From assembly GCF_001485535.1 (NCBI RefSeq), contig NZ_BCMZ01000001.1:1922001-1986000 (forward strand): 64,000 nucleotides of DNA, given 5' to 3'. Position numbers and translations under genes: made by a program. Position 1 is the stretch's first letter. The number at the start of each line of letters is the position of its first letter. Positions 25,859-34,961 of the stretch are shown one piece after another. The notes under the pieces are model-generated. The model worked only from the letters and a program-made list of their open reading frames with translations, was not told where the DNA came from and did no database searches. The DNA comes from Halobacterium sp. CBA1132 (GTDB lineage Archaea > Halobacteriota > Halobacteria > Halobacteriales > Halobacteriaceae).

Positions 25859-27658
25859 CTAGGACTGCTCGTCGTCCTCACTCTCGCCGGTCAGCCCGCG
25901 CCGGATACTCCCCACGAGTACTTCGAGGTCCTCTGGGTCGGCGTCCAAGTCGACTTCCAGCGAGAGCGCGTGCTCGCCGCCGCCCGAATCACTGTCGCCG
26001 GCCGCGTCCGTCTCCGCGTCGGCGGCGGCCGCAACGTCCTCGACGAGCGACTCGACGTCCGAAGCCTCGGTCGCCTCCACGAGCGCTTCGATAGCTTCGC
26101 CGGGGACCGCCGTCGGTTCGCCGTCCTCGCCTGCGTCCTCGGCCACTTCTTCCCCCTCGTCTTCGGCGGTTTCTTCGGCTTCTCCCGCGGCTTCATCAGT
26201 CGTCTCCCCGGCTTCTCCCGCCGACTCCTCGACTACTCTCTCGACGGCCTCGTCGGCGGTTTCGCTCTCTTCCTCGGCTTCCCCGGACGCCTCCGCGGAT
26301 TCGCCGTCAGCGTCCTCGCCGCCGATGGAGATGGTGATGCCCGGGTCCGCGCCGATTTCGACGGTCACGGCGCCGTCCTCCTCGGACACGTCGATGTCGG
26401 CGTCCGAGCCGTTCTCGGCGCCGCCGTCCGTTCGCAGGTCGTCATCGGTGGCTGCCTCCGCAGCGTCCCCGGCACCCCGTACGTCGAGATCCGCGAGGTC
26501 GACGTCTCCGTCCACCGATATCTCGACGCCGTTCTCCTCGTCAACCGCGATGCTCACCTCGGTGCCGTCGCTCAACGCCAAGTCGACCGCCGGCGCGCCC
26601 GCCGCGCTGTCGGTCGGTTCAGCCGCTTCCACCGCCGTCTCGGGCGCATCCTCCGCCGCCTCGACCGCCGCCTCGGCCGTTTCAGTCGCGCCCCTCCCGC
26701 CCGGAAGCCCGGCGCGGTCGGCCACTTCCGCGAGGTCCGAGACCGACTCGGCCCCCGATTCCGCGGGCTCGTCGACTTCCTCGCCGGCCGCCTCCACTCC
26801 CGCTTCGACGGACTCCACGGCGTCCGCCAACTCCGCTTCCAGCACGTCCTCGTGCTCTGATTCAGCCTCGCTCTCGCTGCCGGCCTCGGTGGCTTCCACC
26901 GCCGCGTCCTCGACGTCCGCGGTCGCCGAAGCGACCGACTCCTCGGCGCGCTCCACGCGGGCGGCGGCGTCCACCACAGTCTCTCCGACCGCCGCGACGC
27001 GCTCCGCCGCGTCTTCGGCGCGGACCGCAGTCTCGCCCGCCGCGTCGGCGGCCCGTTCGGCCTGCTCGGCGGCCGCCGCTGCGCGCTCGGCCGCGCGCTC
27101 CACGGCGCGTTCGTGGTCCGCCGTACCGGCCTCGCCCGCTGCTGCCGGCTCCGCCGGTCGCTCGTCCTCCGGGAGCACGTATCGCTCGTCGTCGCGGTCG
27201 AGGAGCCCCGCCCAGTCGTACAGGTTCAGCAGCGTCGTAATGCCGCTGCGGGCGCGGCCGTTCTCGGGGTCCTGCCCGGTGACCGCCCCGACCAGCGGCA
27301 CGAGGTCGTCCTCGCTGGACGGATTCTCCCGGACGATACCCCGAACCGCCTCGGTGACCGCCCAGTCCGCGAGGAGGTCGTTGGCGCGCTCGCTCGCGCG
27401 TTCGTCGTCGTCGACGGCCAGCGCACCCGCTAGCGCCTGCCCCTCGTCCGTGAGGCGGTGTTTCTGTCCGTCCGAGTCGAGCACGCCGACTTCTTCGAGG
27501 AACTTCGTCTGACGGCCGACCGCGTCCGAGATGCCGGTCGCGTCCGCGACGTCGGTCGTGTACTTCGGCTCCGCGGCCGCGCCTACCGTGTCCCACCCAG
27601 CGACGATGTCCTCGAGCGTGTCGAGGCTCACGCCCTTCGGAATGTGGTGTGTCGCCAT
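25859..27658 (-). CDS. Large acidic protein with winged-helix N-terminus and Ala/Glu-rich coiled-coil body
   Basis: 599 residues. The first 170 form two helix-turn-helix-like modules (TTDVADATGISDAVGRQTKF, then LTDEGQALAGALAVDD) followed by ITTLLNLYDWAGLLDRDD. Residues about 175-360 are almost pure Ala/Glu/Asp/Ser coiled coil. A beta-rich region (LALSDGTEVSIAVDEENG) and another acidic linker lead to a 45-residue C-terminal module (ALSLEVDLDADPEDLEVLVG). There is no signal or membrane helix. A TTTTTTG box 27 nt upstream suggests a leaderless message. Function is unknown; the layout suggests a DNA-binding or nucleoid-linked scaffold. Confidence 0.75.
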   Translation of the reverse strand: MATHHIPKGVSLDTLEDIVAGWDTVGAAAEPKYTTDVADATGISDAVGRQTKFLEEVGVLDSDGQKHRLTDEGQALAGALAVDDDERASERANDLLADWAVTEAVRGIVRENPSSEDDLVPLVGAVTGQDPENGRARSGITTLLNLYDWAGLLDRDDERYVLPEDERPAEPAAAGEAGTADHERAVERAAERAAAAAEQAERAADAAGETAVRAEDAAERVAAVGETVVDAAARVERAEESVASATADVEDAAVEATEAGSESEAESEHEDVLEAELADAVESVEAGVEAAGEEVDEPAESGAESVSDLAEVADRAGLPGGRGATETAEAAVEAAEDAPETAVEAAEPTDSAAGAPAVDLALSDGTEVSIAVDEENGVEISVDGDVDLADLDVRGAGDAAEAATDDDLRTDGGAENGSDADIDVSEEDGAVTVEIGADPGITISIGGEDADGESAEASGEAEEESETADEAVERVVEESAGEAGETTDEAAGEAEETAEDEGEEVAEDAGEDGEPTAVPGEAIEALVEATEASDVESLVEDVAAAADAETDAAGDSDSGGGEHALSLEVDLDADPEDLEVLVGSIRRGLTGESEDDEQS

Positions 27659-27804
27659 TATCGGGCGTGCGTCGCGAGTCGCAAAAAATCAGTTGGCCGC
27701 CGAGGGCCAAACGCAGGCCGGCGAACGCGCGTGTTTCAGGCGTTCGTCGCCACGAAAGACGGATGCCAACCCTTAACCGTCTACCCGGCTTTCGTGTGGT
27801 TGTA

Positions 27805-27999
27805 ATGGCAGAAGGTACGGTTGACTTCTTCAACGACACTGGCGGTTACGGTTTCATCGAGACTGAGGACGCGGACGAGGACGTTTTCTTCCACATGGAG
27901 GACGTCGGCGGCGAGGACCTCACCGAAGGCACAGAGATTGAATTCGACATCGAAGAGGCTGAGAAGGGTCCGCGCGCGACGAACGTCGTCCGACTCTAA
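27805..27999 (+). CDS. cspA: Cold-shock-domain protein CspA (copy 1)
   Basis: 64 residues forming one cold-shock domain. TGGYGFIE is RNP1, DVFFHMEDV is RNP2. It binds single-stranded RNA/DNA and probably melts mRNA structure. A second copy at 47193-47387 differs at about a dozen positions. The ATG lies 30 nt after CTTAACC, a TATA-like box, so it is leaderless. A hairpin at 28012-28027 follows the stop. Confidence 0.93.
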   Translation: MAEGTVDFFNDTGGYGFIETEDADEDVFFHMEDVGGEDLTEGTEIEFDIEEAEKGPRATNVVRL

Positions 28000-28139
28000 C
28001 TCGGTTCTTTCGTCGCCTCACGGCGACACCGACACCACGCTTCTTTCGGAGTTTCGTTAGATAGCGGCGGCGCCGCGGTAGTCGCAAGCGGCCAGCCGAA
28101 ATCCCGACGCCTATTACGGCGTCGGTGCTACCGGCGACC

Positions 28140-28574
28140 ATGTACGACCGGATTCTGGTCCCGACGGACGGCGGCGACGCGTCCTCGAAGCTGTTCGCGC
28201 ACGCCGCGGACATCGCCGCGCGCCGCGATGCGACCGTCCACGTGCTCTACGTGGTCGACGACCGCGCGTTCCTCACGCTCGACGAAGCGATGCAGGACGA
28301 AGCCGTCCAGCAGCTCCGGGTGGAGGGACGGAGCGCGCTCAGCGAGGCCAAACAGACCTTCGAGGCCGAGGGCGTCGCCGTCGAGACGGAACTGCGCCGC
28401 GGCGACCCCGGCGAGGAGATTCTCGGCTACGCTGGCGACGCGGAGGCGGACCTCGTCGTGATGGGGACGCGGCGCAGCGACTTCGAGAACTCGATGCTCG
28501 GCAGCGTCTCCCGAGAGGTCGTTGCGTCCGCGGACGTGCCCGTACTTACGGTGTCGCTGGCCGACGAGGAGTGA
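28140..28574 (+). CDS. Universal stress protein (UspA family)
   Basis: 144 residues with one Usp domain. MYDRILVPTDGGDASSK is the N-terminal strand and ATP-binding Asp. VMGTRRSDFENSMLGSVS gives the GxxGx9G(S/T) nucleotide motif, so it is an ATP-binding type. Such proteins help cells survive stress, by unclear means. The start at 28140 is preferred to a GTG five codons upstream, which would add residues outside the fold. Confidence 0.9.
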   Translation: MYDRILVPTDGGDASSKLFAHAADIAARRDATVHVLYVVDDRAFLTLDEAMQDEAVQQLRVEGRSALSEAKQTFEAEGVAVETELRRGDPGEEILGYAGDAEADLVVMGTRRSDFENSMLGSVSREVVASADVPVLTVSLADEE

Positions 28575-28640
28575 GAACGGCGGCGGCGCTACGAACTCGA
28601 AATACAGAGAGAACTGCAGTCCGGCGTCGCAGACCGCGAA

Positions 28641-28925
28641 TCAGTTGATGTGGCCTTCTTCGCGGAGCTGGTCGGCGTCCTGCTCGTCGTAGCGCCACTC
28701 GATGTTGGCTTTCTCGTCCTGCCAGTCCCACGGCTCGACGAGCACGACGTCGCCCTCGTTGATCCAGGTCCGGTACTTCATGCGGCCGGGGATGCGGCCC
28801 ATTCGGTTCTCGCCGTCTTCGCACCGCACACGAACGTGGTTTCCGCCGTTGTGTTCGGTCACGACGGCGAAAAGTTCGTCTTCGTCGGGCATCCGCAGGT
28901 TGCGGCGCCCAGATTCTTCGCTCAC
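28641..28925 (-). CDS. eif1a: Translation initiation factor aIF1A
   Basis: 94 residues. [20 protein letters not shown] and [20 protein letters not shown] are the S1/OB-fold core of eIF1A, and the acidic C-terminal tail is normal for the family. It occupies the ribosomal A site and helps scanning and initiator-tRNA positioning. A clear TTTAAACG TATA box (complement of 28947-28954) is centred 26 nt before the ATG, so the message is leaderless. Confidence 0.95.
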   Translation of the reverse strand: MSEESGRRNLRMPDEDELFAVVTEHNGGNHVRVRCEDGENRMGRIPGRMKYRTWINEGDVVLVEPWDWQDEKANIEWRYDEQDADQLREEGHIN

Positions 28926-29116
28926 ACCTGATATAGCCGTCCGAGACGTTTAAATCAACGGGAAGGCGTGGTACCACACCTCACTCGGGTGCGGGGTCGC
29001 GCTGCTGTCGAAATACAGAAACGTCCAAACGGCGAGCATCGAATCGAGACCGTGCTTCCGGACCCACGCCCCGTCGCCTCGCCCACGAACCGCTCGCGGC
29101 GCCCGGAGAGAGCCTG

Positions 29117-30076
29117 ATGGTCGACGTCACCGGCATCTTCCTCGGTGCGGTCGGGCCGACAGTCGCCATCGCGGCCGTCGGGTACGCGCTCGGTGCGCTG
29201 AGAGATGTCGACCCCCAGCCGCTGAACACTGTGGTCGTCTACGTGCTCGCGCCCGCGCTGGTGTTCCACAGCCTCGCCGGGTCGACGCTCGGCGCGTCGA
29301 CCCTCCAGTGGCTGACAGTCGCTGTCGTCGCGTTCACGCTCGCGATGTGGGTCGTCGCGGAGGCCGCGGGCCGCGCTGTCGGCGAGCGCGAGCCGATTCT
29401 GAGCGCGCTCGTGCTCGTCGCGATGTTCACGAACTCCGGCAACCTCGGCATCCCCGTCTCGGACTTCGCGTTCGGCGACGTCGGCCGGCAGACAGCGGTC
29501 GTGTTCCTCTCCGTGCAGTCGGTGTTGATGTACACGGTCGGCGTCTACGCCGCCTCCCGAAGCGGCGGGTCGGCGGGACTTGTCGGCGTCCGGCGCGTGT
29601 TCCGCCTGCCGCTCGTGTACGCGGTTCTCGCGGCGCTTGGGGCTCGCGCGCTCGGCGTCGTCCCGCCGGCCGGTGGCACCAGTATGCAGACGCTACAGCT
29701 CGTCGGCGACGCCTCGATCCCCGTGATGTTGCTCGTGCTCGGCATCCAGATTGCGCGCACCGACACGGGCGCGGCGGTCTCCCGGACGTGGCCCGCGACC
29801 GTCCTCAAACTCGGCGTCGCGCCGCTGGTCGGGCTCGCAGTGGCGCTCGCCGTCCCGTTCGGGGACGTGACTGTTGCGCGCGTATTCGTCCTCGAAGCCG
29901 CGATGCCCGCCGCGGTCACTCCCGTCATTCTCGTCGGCGAGTTCGCCGCGGGCGCGCGCTCGGACGGCGTCTCCGTCCCCGAGTACGTGTCGACGAGCGT
30001 GCTCGTCACCACGCTCCTCGGCATCCCCGTCCTCACGGCGCTCATCGCGGTGCTGCGCTCGGGCGTCGTGCTCTAA
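29117..30076 (+). CDS. AEC family transporter (auxin-efflux-carrier-like)
   Basis: 319 residues with ten predicted membrane helices in two inverted sets of five. LNTVVVYVLAPALVFHSLAG near residue 36 and MFTNSGNLGIPVSDFAFG near 102 are the crossover motifs of the AEC/BART superfamily. It probably exports or imports an organic anion; the substrate is not visible. It ends tail-to-tail with the SMR gene, with the stops overlapping. Confidence 0.85.
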   Translation: MVDVTGIFLGAVGPTVAIAAVGYALGALRDVDPQPLNTVVVYVLAPALVFHSLAGSTLGASTLQWLTVAVVAFTLAMWVVAEAAGRAVGEREPILSALVLVAMFTNSGNLGIPVSDFAFGDVGRQTAVVFLSVQSVLMYTVGVYAASRSGGSAGLVGVRRVFRLPLVYAVLAALGARALGVVPPAGGTSMQTLQLVGDASIPVMLLVLGIQIARTDTGAAVSRTWPATVLKLGVAPLVGLAVALAVPFGDVTVARVFVLEAAMPAAVTPVILVGEFAAGARSDGVSVPEYVSTSVLVTTLLGIPVLTALIAVLRSGVVL

Positions 30077-30402
30077 GCGTGGCCGCTACTCGTGAGTTGG
30101 AGGCCAGCGATGCCAACCACGACGAGGCCGATACAGAGCACGCGCGGCACCGACACCGGTTCGTCGAAGAGGTAGACGCCGAGAATCGCGGTCGACACCG
30201 CGCCGATGCCCGTCCAGACGGCGTACGCCGTCCCGACCGGAATCTGTTGGACGGCTCGTGACAACAAGTAGACGGAGACGCCCATCGCCGCCAGCGTCGC
30301 GACCGACGGCAGCGGCTCCGTGAACCCGTCGGTGTACGCGAGGCCGACCGCCCAGACGGTCTCGAACAGTCCGGCAACGAGCAACACCAGCCACGGTGAC
30401 AT
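30073..30402 (-). CDS. Small multidrug resistance (SMR) family exporter, SugE/Gdx-like
   Basis: 109 residues and four membrane helices. The first holds the essential Glu (GLFETVWAVGLAYTDGFT). GTAYAVWTGIGAVSTAILG and the final GIAGLQL are SMR signatures. The WAVGL..TDGF pattern resembles the guanidinium exporter branch (Gdx/SugE) more than EmrE. SMR proteins work as antiparallel dimers or heterodimers, driven by proton exchange. The ATG at 30402 is chosen because residues upstream of it are hydrophilic and atypical. Confidence 0.85.
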   Translation of the reverse strand: MSPWLVLLVAGLFETVWAVGLAYTDGFTEPLPSVATLAAMGVSVYLLSRAVQQIPVGTAYAVWTGIGAVSTAILGVYLFDEPVSVPRVLCIGLVVVGIAGLQLTSSGHA

Positions 30403-30448
30403 GGCCGAACCGTTCGTCTCCCGGTCCCTGAACGCGTCGGTCCCGCGC

Positions 30449-31639
30449 TCAGTTCGTGGTGACGATTTCGACGACATCCCGGTCGTCGAGTTCGTGGTCG
30501 GCCGCAATCTGCCGGTTCGCGCGGCAGTCCTTGGCGTGCAGGAAGCCCTCGCCGACGTCGCTGTGGACGTGGTACGCGAAGTCCTCGGCGGTCGCGCCCT
30601 CGGGCAGCAGGAAGATGTCCGGGAGCACGCGGCCGTCGGTCGTCCCGAGCCCGTTCGCCGAGCCCGGGAAGACGGGGACGACGCCGAGTTCGTCGAACAG
30701 CGCGGCCTCCAAGGCCTGCTGGACGCCCGTGCCGCCGAACTCGTCGAGGAACCCGCGAATCGATTCGAGGCCGGCGGCCTGCTCGTCGCCGACCTCGCCC
30801 GTAATCTCGAAGTCGTCGCTGCCGGGACGGTAGTCGACGACGCCGCCCTCGTGGGCCTGCTTGAGCGCCTTCTCGGCGTGCGCGCTCGTCGGCACGAACG
30901 TCAGGTGGTCGTAGTCGGGGTCGTCGGTGATGGTCTCCCAGTTCTCCTGTGCGGCCGCCGTGTCCATCTTGTTCGCGGCGACAACCATCGGTTTCGTGCG
31001 CTTGCGAATCTCGCGGGCGAGCGCCATCCGGTCCTCAGAGTCCCACGTCTCGGGGTCGAGTTCGAGGCCCAGCGACAGAATCACCTGCTTGATCTCCTCG
31101 TCGGTGGTGCGGAACGCGCTCATCTGCTCGGCGAGCTCGACTTCGAGGGCGGTCTCGCCGGCGTGCTGGCCCTCGAAGCGCTCGATGCCCTTCTCCAGGA
31201 TGTCCAGGTACCACTGGTCGAGTTCGTCTTCGAGGAAGTCGATGTCCTCCCGGGGGTCGTGGCCCTCGGTGGTTTCGCCCTCCATGTCCGTCGTCCCGGA
31301 GAAGTCGACGACGTGAACGAGCACGTCCGCCTCGTTGAGGTCCGTGAGGAACTGGTTGCCGAGGCCAGCGCCCTCGTGAGCGCCGGGGATGAGCCCCGCG
31401 ACGTCCACGAGTTTCGTCGGGACGAAGCGCGTGCCGTCGGCGCAGTAGCCCGTCGAGGGCGTGCACGTCTCGTCGAATTCGGGTGCCGCGCAGTCCACGC
31501 GCACGTAGGCTTCGCCGACCGCCGGGTCGATCGTCGTGAACGGGTACGCGCCCTCCGGCACGTCGTTCATCGTCGCCGCGTTGAAGAACGTGGACTTCCC
31601 CACAGAGGGCTTGCCCACGAGCCCAATCCGATAACTCAT
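30449..31639 (-). CDS. ychF: YchF/OLA1-type P-loop NTPase
   Basis: 396 residues. GKPSVGKS at 9-16 is the Walker A loop, PFTTIDP the switch region, DVAGLIPGAHEGAGLGN the G3 region, and ANKMD stands at G4, followed by a C-terminal TGS domain (FLLPEGATAEDFAYHVHSDV). YchF proteins bind ribosomes and often prefer ATP over GTP. The ATG at 31639 lies 28 nt after GTTTGTAC, a TATA-like box. Confidence 0.92.
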   Translation of the reverse strand: MSYRIGLVGKPSVGKSTFFNAATMNDVPEGAYPFTTIDPAVGEAYVRVDCAAPEFDETCTPSTGYCADGTRFVPTKLVDVAGLIPGAHEGAGLGNQFLTDLNEADVLVHVVDFSGTTDMEGETTEGHDPREDIDFLEDELDQWYLDILEKGIERFEGQHAGETALEVELAEQMSAFRTTDEEIKQVILSLGLELDPETWDSEDRMALAREIRKRTKPMVVAANKMDTAAAQENWETITDDPDYDHLTFVPTSAHAEKALKQAHEGGVVDYRPGSDDFEITGEVGDEQAAGLESIRGFLDEFGGTGVQQALEAALFDELGVVPVFPGSANGLGTTDGRVLPDIFLLPEGATAEDFAYHVHSDVGEGFLHAKDCRANRQIAADHELDDRDVVEIVTTN

Positions 31640-31757
31640 TATTGGGTACAGGTGACCGCCGTACAAACGGGTTGCGTCCCCGCTGTAGTCTGTGACGCCC
31701 TCGCACACGGCTGCCGGCGCCGAACGACCTTTCGCCCCGCAACCCCCACTTCCGCGC

Positions 31758-32132
31758 ATGGAAGCTCGTTCGCTCGCCGAAGCGTTCGCGTCGTTCGAGG
31801 AGACGTGGGAGCCCCGCGTGCTCGCCGAACTGAACGACCAGCAGGTGAAGGTCGCGCGTTTGGACGGCGAGTTCGTCTGGCACGCCCACGAGGACGTCGA
31901 CGAACTGTTCTATGTGGTCGACGGCGACCTCACTATCGAGTACCGCGAGGACGACCGCGACGACGCGGTCCACCTCGGTCCCGGCGACCTGACCGTCGCG
32001 CCCGCGGGCGTCGAACACCGCCCGGTCGCCCACGAGGAGACGAAAGTGATGCTGTTCGAACCGTCGGGCACGACGAATACGGGCGACGCGGACGACAGCG
32101 ACCTGACTGTCGAAGAGCTGGAGCGACTCTAG
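31758..32132 (+). CDS. Cupin-domain protein
   Basis: 124 residues. GEFVWHAHEDVDELFYVVDG is cupin motif 1 with the HxH(x)nE metal ligands. DLTVAPAGVEHRPVA is motif 2 with the third His. It is a single small beta-barrel; the substrate is unknown. It is divergent from ychF and tail-to-tail with the DUF6159 gene (stops overlap). The start at 31758 puts MEARSLAEAFASFEETW first, which is usual for this family. Confidence 0.85.
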   Translation: MEARSLAEAFASFEETWEPRVLAELNDQQVKVARLDGEFVWHAHEDVDELFYVVDGDLTIEYREDDRDDAVHLGPGDLTVAPAGVEHRPVAHEETKVMLFEPSGTTNTGDADDSDLTVEELERL

Positions 32133-33007
32133 ATGCCACCGCGGCGCCGTTTCCCGAGCAGCGACTTGGGCTGTCGGGTACCGTCGTTTCCGCCGCCGAC
32201 GTCGAAGTCGACGTTCTCGAAGTAGTTCGGCGGTTCGCCCGTGGTCGCGTACTCGTAGAGGGCGACCTTCGCGACGCCGTTCAGCGTGGCCGCGACGACG
32301 AACGCGACCACGACCAGCGGCAGGCCCACGGCGGCCGCTGCGGCGACGCTCCCCGACACGACGTACGCGACAACGGCGACGAGCAGGGCCACCAGAAAGA
32401 GCGCGGCGTGGACGAACCCGAGGCCGAACTCCGCGCCCAGCGACTCGCCCCACGTGTCCCGCACGATGTCGATGCTGCGCCCGAACACACCCCGGATGTT
32501 CTCGTCCTCGAAGATGGCGACGGGGACGACGAAGTACGTCACGACCGCCCACGACGTGCTCAACAGCAGGCCCGCGAGTATGCCCGCGAGGTTGTCCGAC
32601 TCTTCGAGCGCGCGCACCACGAGACCGACAAGCGTGCTGACGAGCGCCCACGCGAACAGCGTGCGCTTGTGGCCCCACGCCGCCGCGAGGCCGCCGCGCA
32701 CGCTGGGTTCGCGGCCGTCGATGGCGTCCTTCGCGGCGAACATCAACCCCGCGGTGAAGAGCACGACGACGAACGACGCGCCGAAGTAGCCGACCGCGAG
32801 CGCGACGTACAGCGCCGCGTCGGGCGCGTTCGCGAGCGCCGCCAGCGGCAGCAAGCCGAGACCGACGCCGACCGAGAGCGCAAAGAACGCGACCCCGGCG
32901 ATGCCGGCGAACAGCGGGAACCAAAGCAGCGTCGGGTGGTCGCGTAACACGGTGGCGCTGAGGCGGGCGAGCGTGATACCGGTTCGGAGGCGCCTGCGGA
33001 GACCCAT
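32129..33007 (-). CDS. DUF6159 family membrane protein
   Basis: 292 residues with six hydrophobic helices. LLWFPLFAGIAGVAFFALSV and VVPVAIFEDENIRGVFGRSI are typical of DUF6159. The amphipathic segment TWGESLGAEFG links helices four and five. The last 35 residues are basic and glycine-rich (KSLLGKRRRGG). Function is unknown, and neighbours give no clue. Confidence 0.8.
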   Translation of the reverse strand: MGLRRRLRTGITLARLSATVLRDHPTLLWFPLFAGIAGVAFFALSVGVGLGLLPLAALANAPDAALYVALAVGYFGASFVVVLFTAGLMFAAKDAIDGREPSVRGGLAAAWGHKRTLFAWALVSTLVGLVVRALEESDNLAGILAGLLLSTSWAVVTYFVVPVAIFEDENIRGVFGRSIDIVRDTWGESLGAEFGLGFVHAALFLVALLVAVVAYVVSGSVAAAAAVGLPLVVVAFVVAATLNGVAKVALYEYATTGEPPNYFENVDFDVGGGNDGTRQPKSLLGKRRRGGI

Positions 33008-33133
33008 CGTGGTCGGGGTTGGTCGGCATCACTGAAGAAAACTCGGCCGCATTCGCGGGCAGTGAACCAATTGACTCCCCGCCGTGGCCGCCGACAGCGA
33101 CAGTCCTTACTTCGGTGACGACTACTGTCGAGT

Positions 33134-33916
33134 ATGAACCGTCGCGCGTTTCTCGCTGCTGGCGCCGCGGGGTCGCTGGCTGCCGTCTCGGGCTGTCTCG
33201 GACTGTTCGGTTCGTCGAACGTCAACACGAACATGGAACTGCCCGCCGACGGGAACCCCGACGACGGCTACCCGCCGGCCTACGGCGACCCCGACGAGCG
33301 CAGCGTCGACCCGTCGTCGTTCCCGACGACGACCGCTAACGGCGAGACGATTCGCCTCGCGCCAATCGACGTCGCCCACTACTGGCACCAGCGCGCGGAC
33401 GCGCGCTTCGTGGACGCCCGCGGACAGAAGTTCTACGAGCAAGCCCACATCTACGGCGCGGTGAACAGCCCCGCACAGCCCGGGTCCTCGGGCGGCGGCA
33501 TCAGCGGGTGGGCGAACGACGACCGCATCGTCTGCTACTGCGGGTGCCCGCACCACCTCTCGTCGGTGCGCGCGTCCGCGCTCCAGCAGGCCGGCTTCTC
33601 GAACGTCTTCGTCATCGACGAGGGGTTCGTCCCGTGGCGGAACAACGGCTACGCGATGCGGGGCACGAACTTCGACCCGCCACAGGAAGCGAAGATACAG
33701 GGCGCGGTCGACCCCGAGTACGCCGGCGAGTACGCGTGGGCGACCCACGAGGCGTCCGGCCAGTCGGAGGCCGCACCAATCGCCGAGGACGGGAGCTTCG
33801 CGGTTCACTTCAAGTTCTACGACCTCTCCGCGGACGCCCCGATTCACGTCCAGACGCCGGACTTCGAGGTCACGCGCCCGCTCGGTGACCTCACCGGTGC
33901 GGTGCTGACCGGCTGA
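33134..33916 (+). CDS. Secreted lipoprotein with rhodanese-like domain
   Basis: 260 residues. MNRRAFLAAGAAGSLAAVSG followed by Cys21 is a Tat-type signal with lipobox, so the protein is exported folded and lipid-anchored. Residues about 70-180 form a rhodanese fold (ARFVDARGQKFYEQAHIYGA), with an unusual Cys-rich active loop at 134-138 (C-Y-C-G-C) followed by PHHLS. Rhodaneses transfer sulfur or act as thiol switches. The three clustered Cys residues suggest redox or metal binding. A small C-terminal domain follows. Confidence 0.83.
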   Translation: MNRRAFLAAGAAGSLAAVSGCLGLFGSSNVNTNMELPADGNPDDGYPPAYGDPDERSVDPSSFPTTTANGETIRLAPIDVAHYWHQRADARFVDARGQKFYEQAHIYGAVNSPAQPGSSGGGISGWANDDRIVCYCGCPHHLSSVRASALQQAGFSNVFVIDEGFVPWRNNGYAMRGTNFDPPQEAKIQGAVDPEYAGEYAWATHEASGQSEAAPIAEDGSFAVHFKFYDLSADAPIHVQTPDFEVTRPLGDLTGAVLTG

Positions 33917-34008
33917 CCGGCCCCGGCTGTTTTCCCCCTGCGGCGTCTCCGTCCTCGCAATGCGTAGTTCCGCCTCCGACCGCCACCCCGCAGGCCGCGC
34001 CCGGTAAC

Positions 34009-34920
34009 GTGCTCGCGGCACTGCTCACGCTGCTGGCGGGCGTCACGACGCTCGTCTACGGCGGCGACCGCGTCGTCGACGGCGCGAGCGAGCTCGCCCG
34101 GCACGCCGGCGTCTCCACGTTCTTCGTCGGCGTCACCGTCGTCGCCGTCGGGAGTTCGGTGCCCGAAATCGCGACATCGCTGTACGCCGCGGCGTACGGC
34201 TCGGGCGACCTCGTGGTCGGCCACATCGTCGGCTCTGCGACCTCCCAGATTACGCTGGGCGTGGGCATCCTCTCGCTGGCCGCGCCGCTGTCGGTCGCCC
34301 GGCAGAAGACCCGCGTCTACGGCGGCGGGATGCTCGCCGCGATGGCGGTGATGGCCGTCGCGCTCCAGTCGGGCACCATCACGCGCGCTCAGGGCGCGCT
34401 CATGGTGTTGGCGTACCTGGGATTTCTCGCCGTGCTCGCCGAACACGAGGACTACGCCGAGCACGTCGCTGAGTCGGAGCTTACCCTCCAGCGCGCGACC
34501 GGCTACGTCCTGTTGGGCGTCGCGCTGGTCGTCGTCGGCGGGCACCTCCTCGTGACCGGGAGCCAGCGCCTCGCGGTCAGCCTCGGCGTCCCGAGCTACC
34601 TCGTCGGGCTCGTCACGGGGCTGGGGACGACCGCGCCCGAAATCGCGGTGGCGCTGGTCGCCGTCCGCCGCGACCGCACCGGCATCGCCGTCGGGACGCT
34701 GCTCGGGTCGAACATCACGGACCCGCTGTTCTCGCTGGGCGTCGGCGCGGCGCTCGCGGGCGTCCACGTGACCGGCGTCGACGGCGTGCTCACGTCCGTT
34801 GGCTACATGATTGCCGCGAGCGCGCTCGTGCTGGCGGTCCTCTACACGCGCCGACCGGTCGGCCGCGCCGGGTCGCTGGCGTGTCTCGTGCTCTACGTCC
34901 CGACGTTCTTCCTCGGATAG
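34009..34920 (+). CDS. Sodium/calcium antiporter (CaCA family, YrbG-like)
   Basis: 303 residues, GTG start, ten membrane helices in two inverted halves. The two alpha-repeats are visible: VAVGSSVPEIATSLYAAAYG and GLGTTAPEIAVALVAVRRDR, each with the ion-binding Glu, followed by GSATSQ and GSNITDP. It should exchange Na+ (or H+) for Ca2+ across the cell membrane. The first repeat ends in GSATSQ instead of the more common GSNIxN, so ion preference may differ. Confidence 0.87.
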   Translation: MLAALLTLLAGVTTLVYGGDRVVDGASELARHAGVSTFFVGVTVVAVGSSVPEIATSLYAAAYGSGDLVVGHIVGSATSQITLGVGILSLAAPLSVARQKTRVYGGGMLAAMAVMAVALQSGTITRAQGALMVLAYLGFLAVLAEHEDYAEHVAESELTLQRATGYVLLGVALVVVGGHLLVTGSQRLAVSLGVPSYLVGLVTGLGTTAPEIAVALVAVRRDRTGIAVGTLLGSNITDPLFSLGVGAALAGVHVTGVDGVLTSVGYMIAASALVLAVLYTRRPVGRAGSLACLVLYVPTFFLG

Positions 34921-34961
34921 CGGCGAGTAGGCTTACGAGGGTGGCACGGCGACACCACGGT

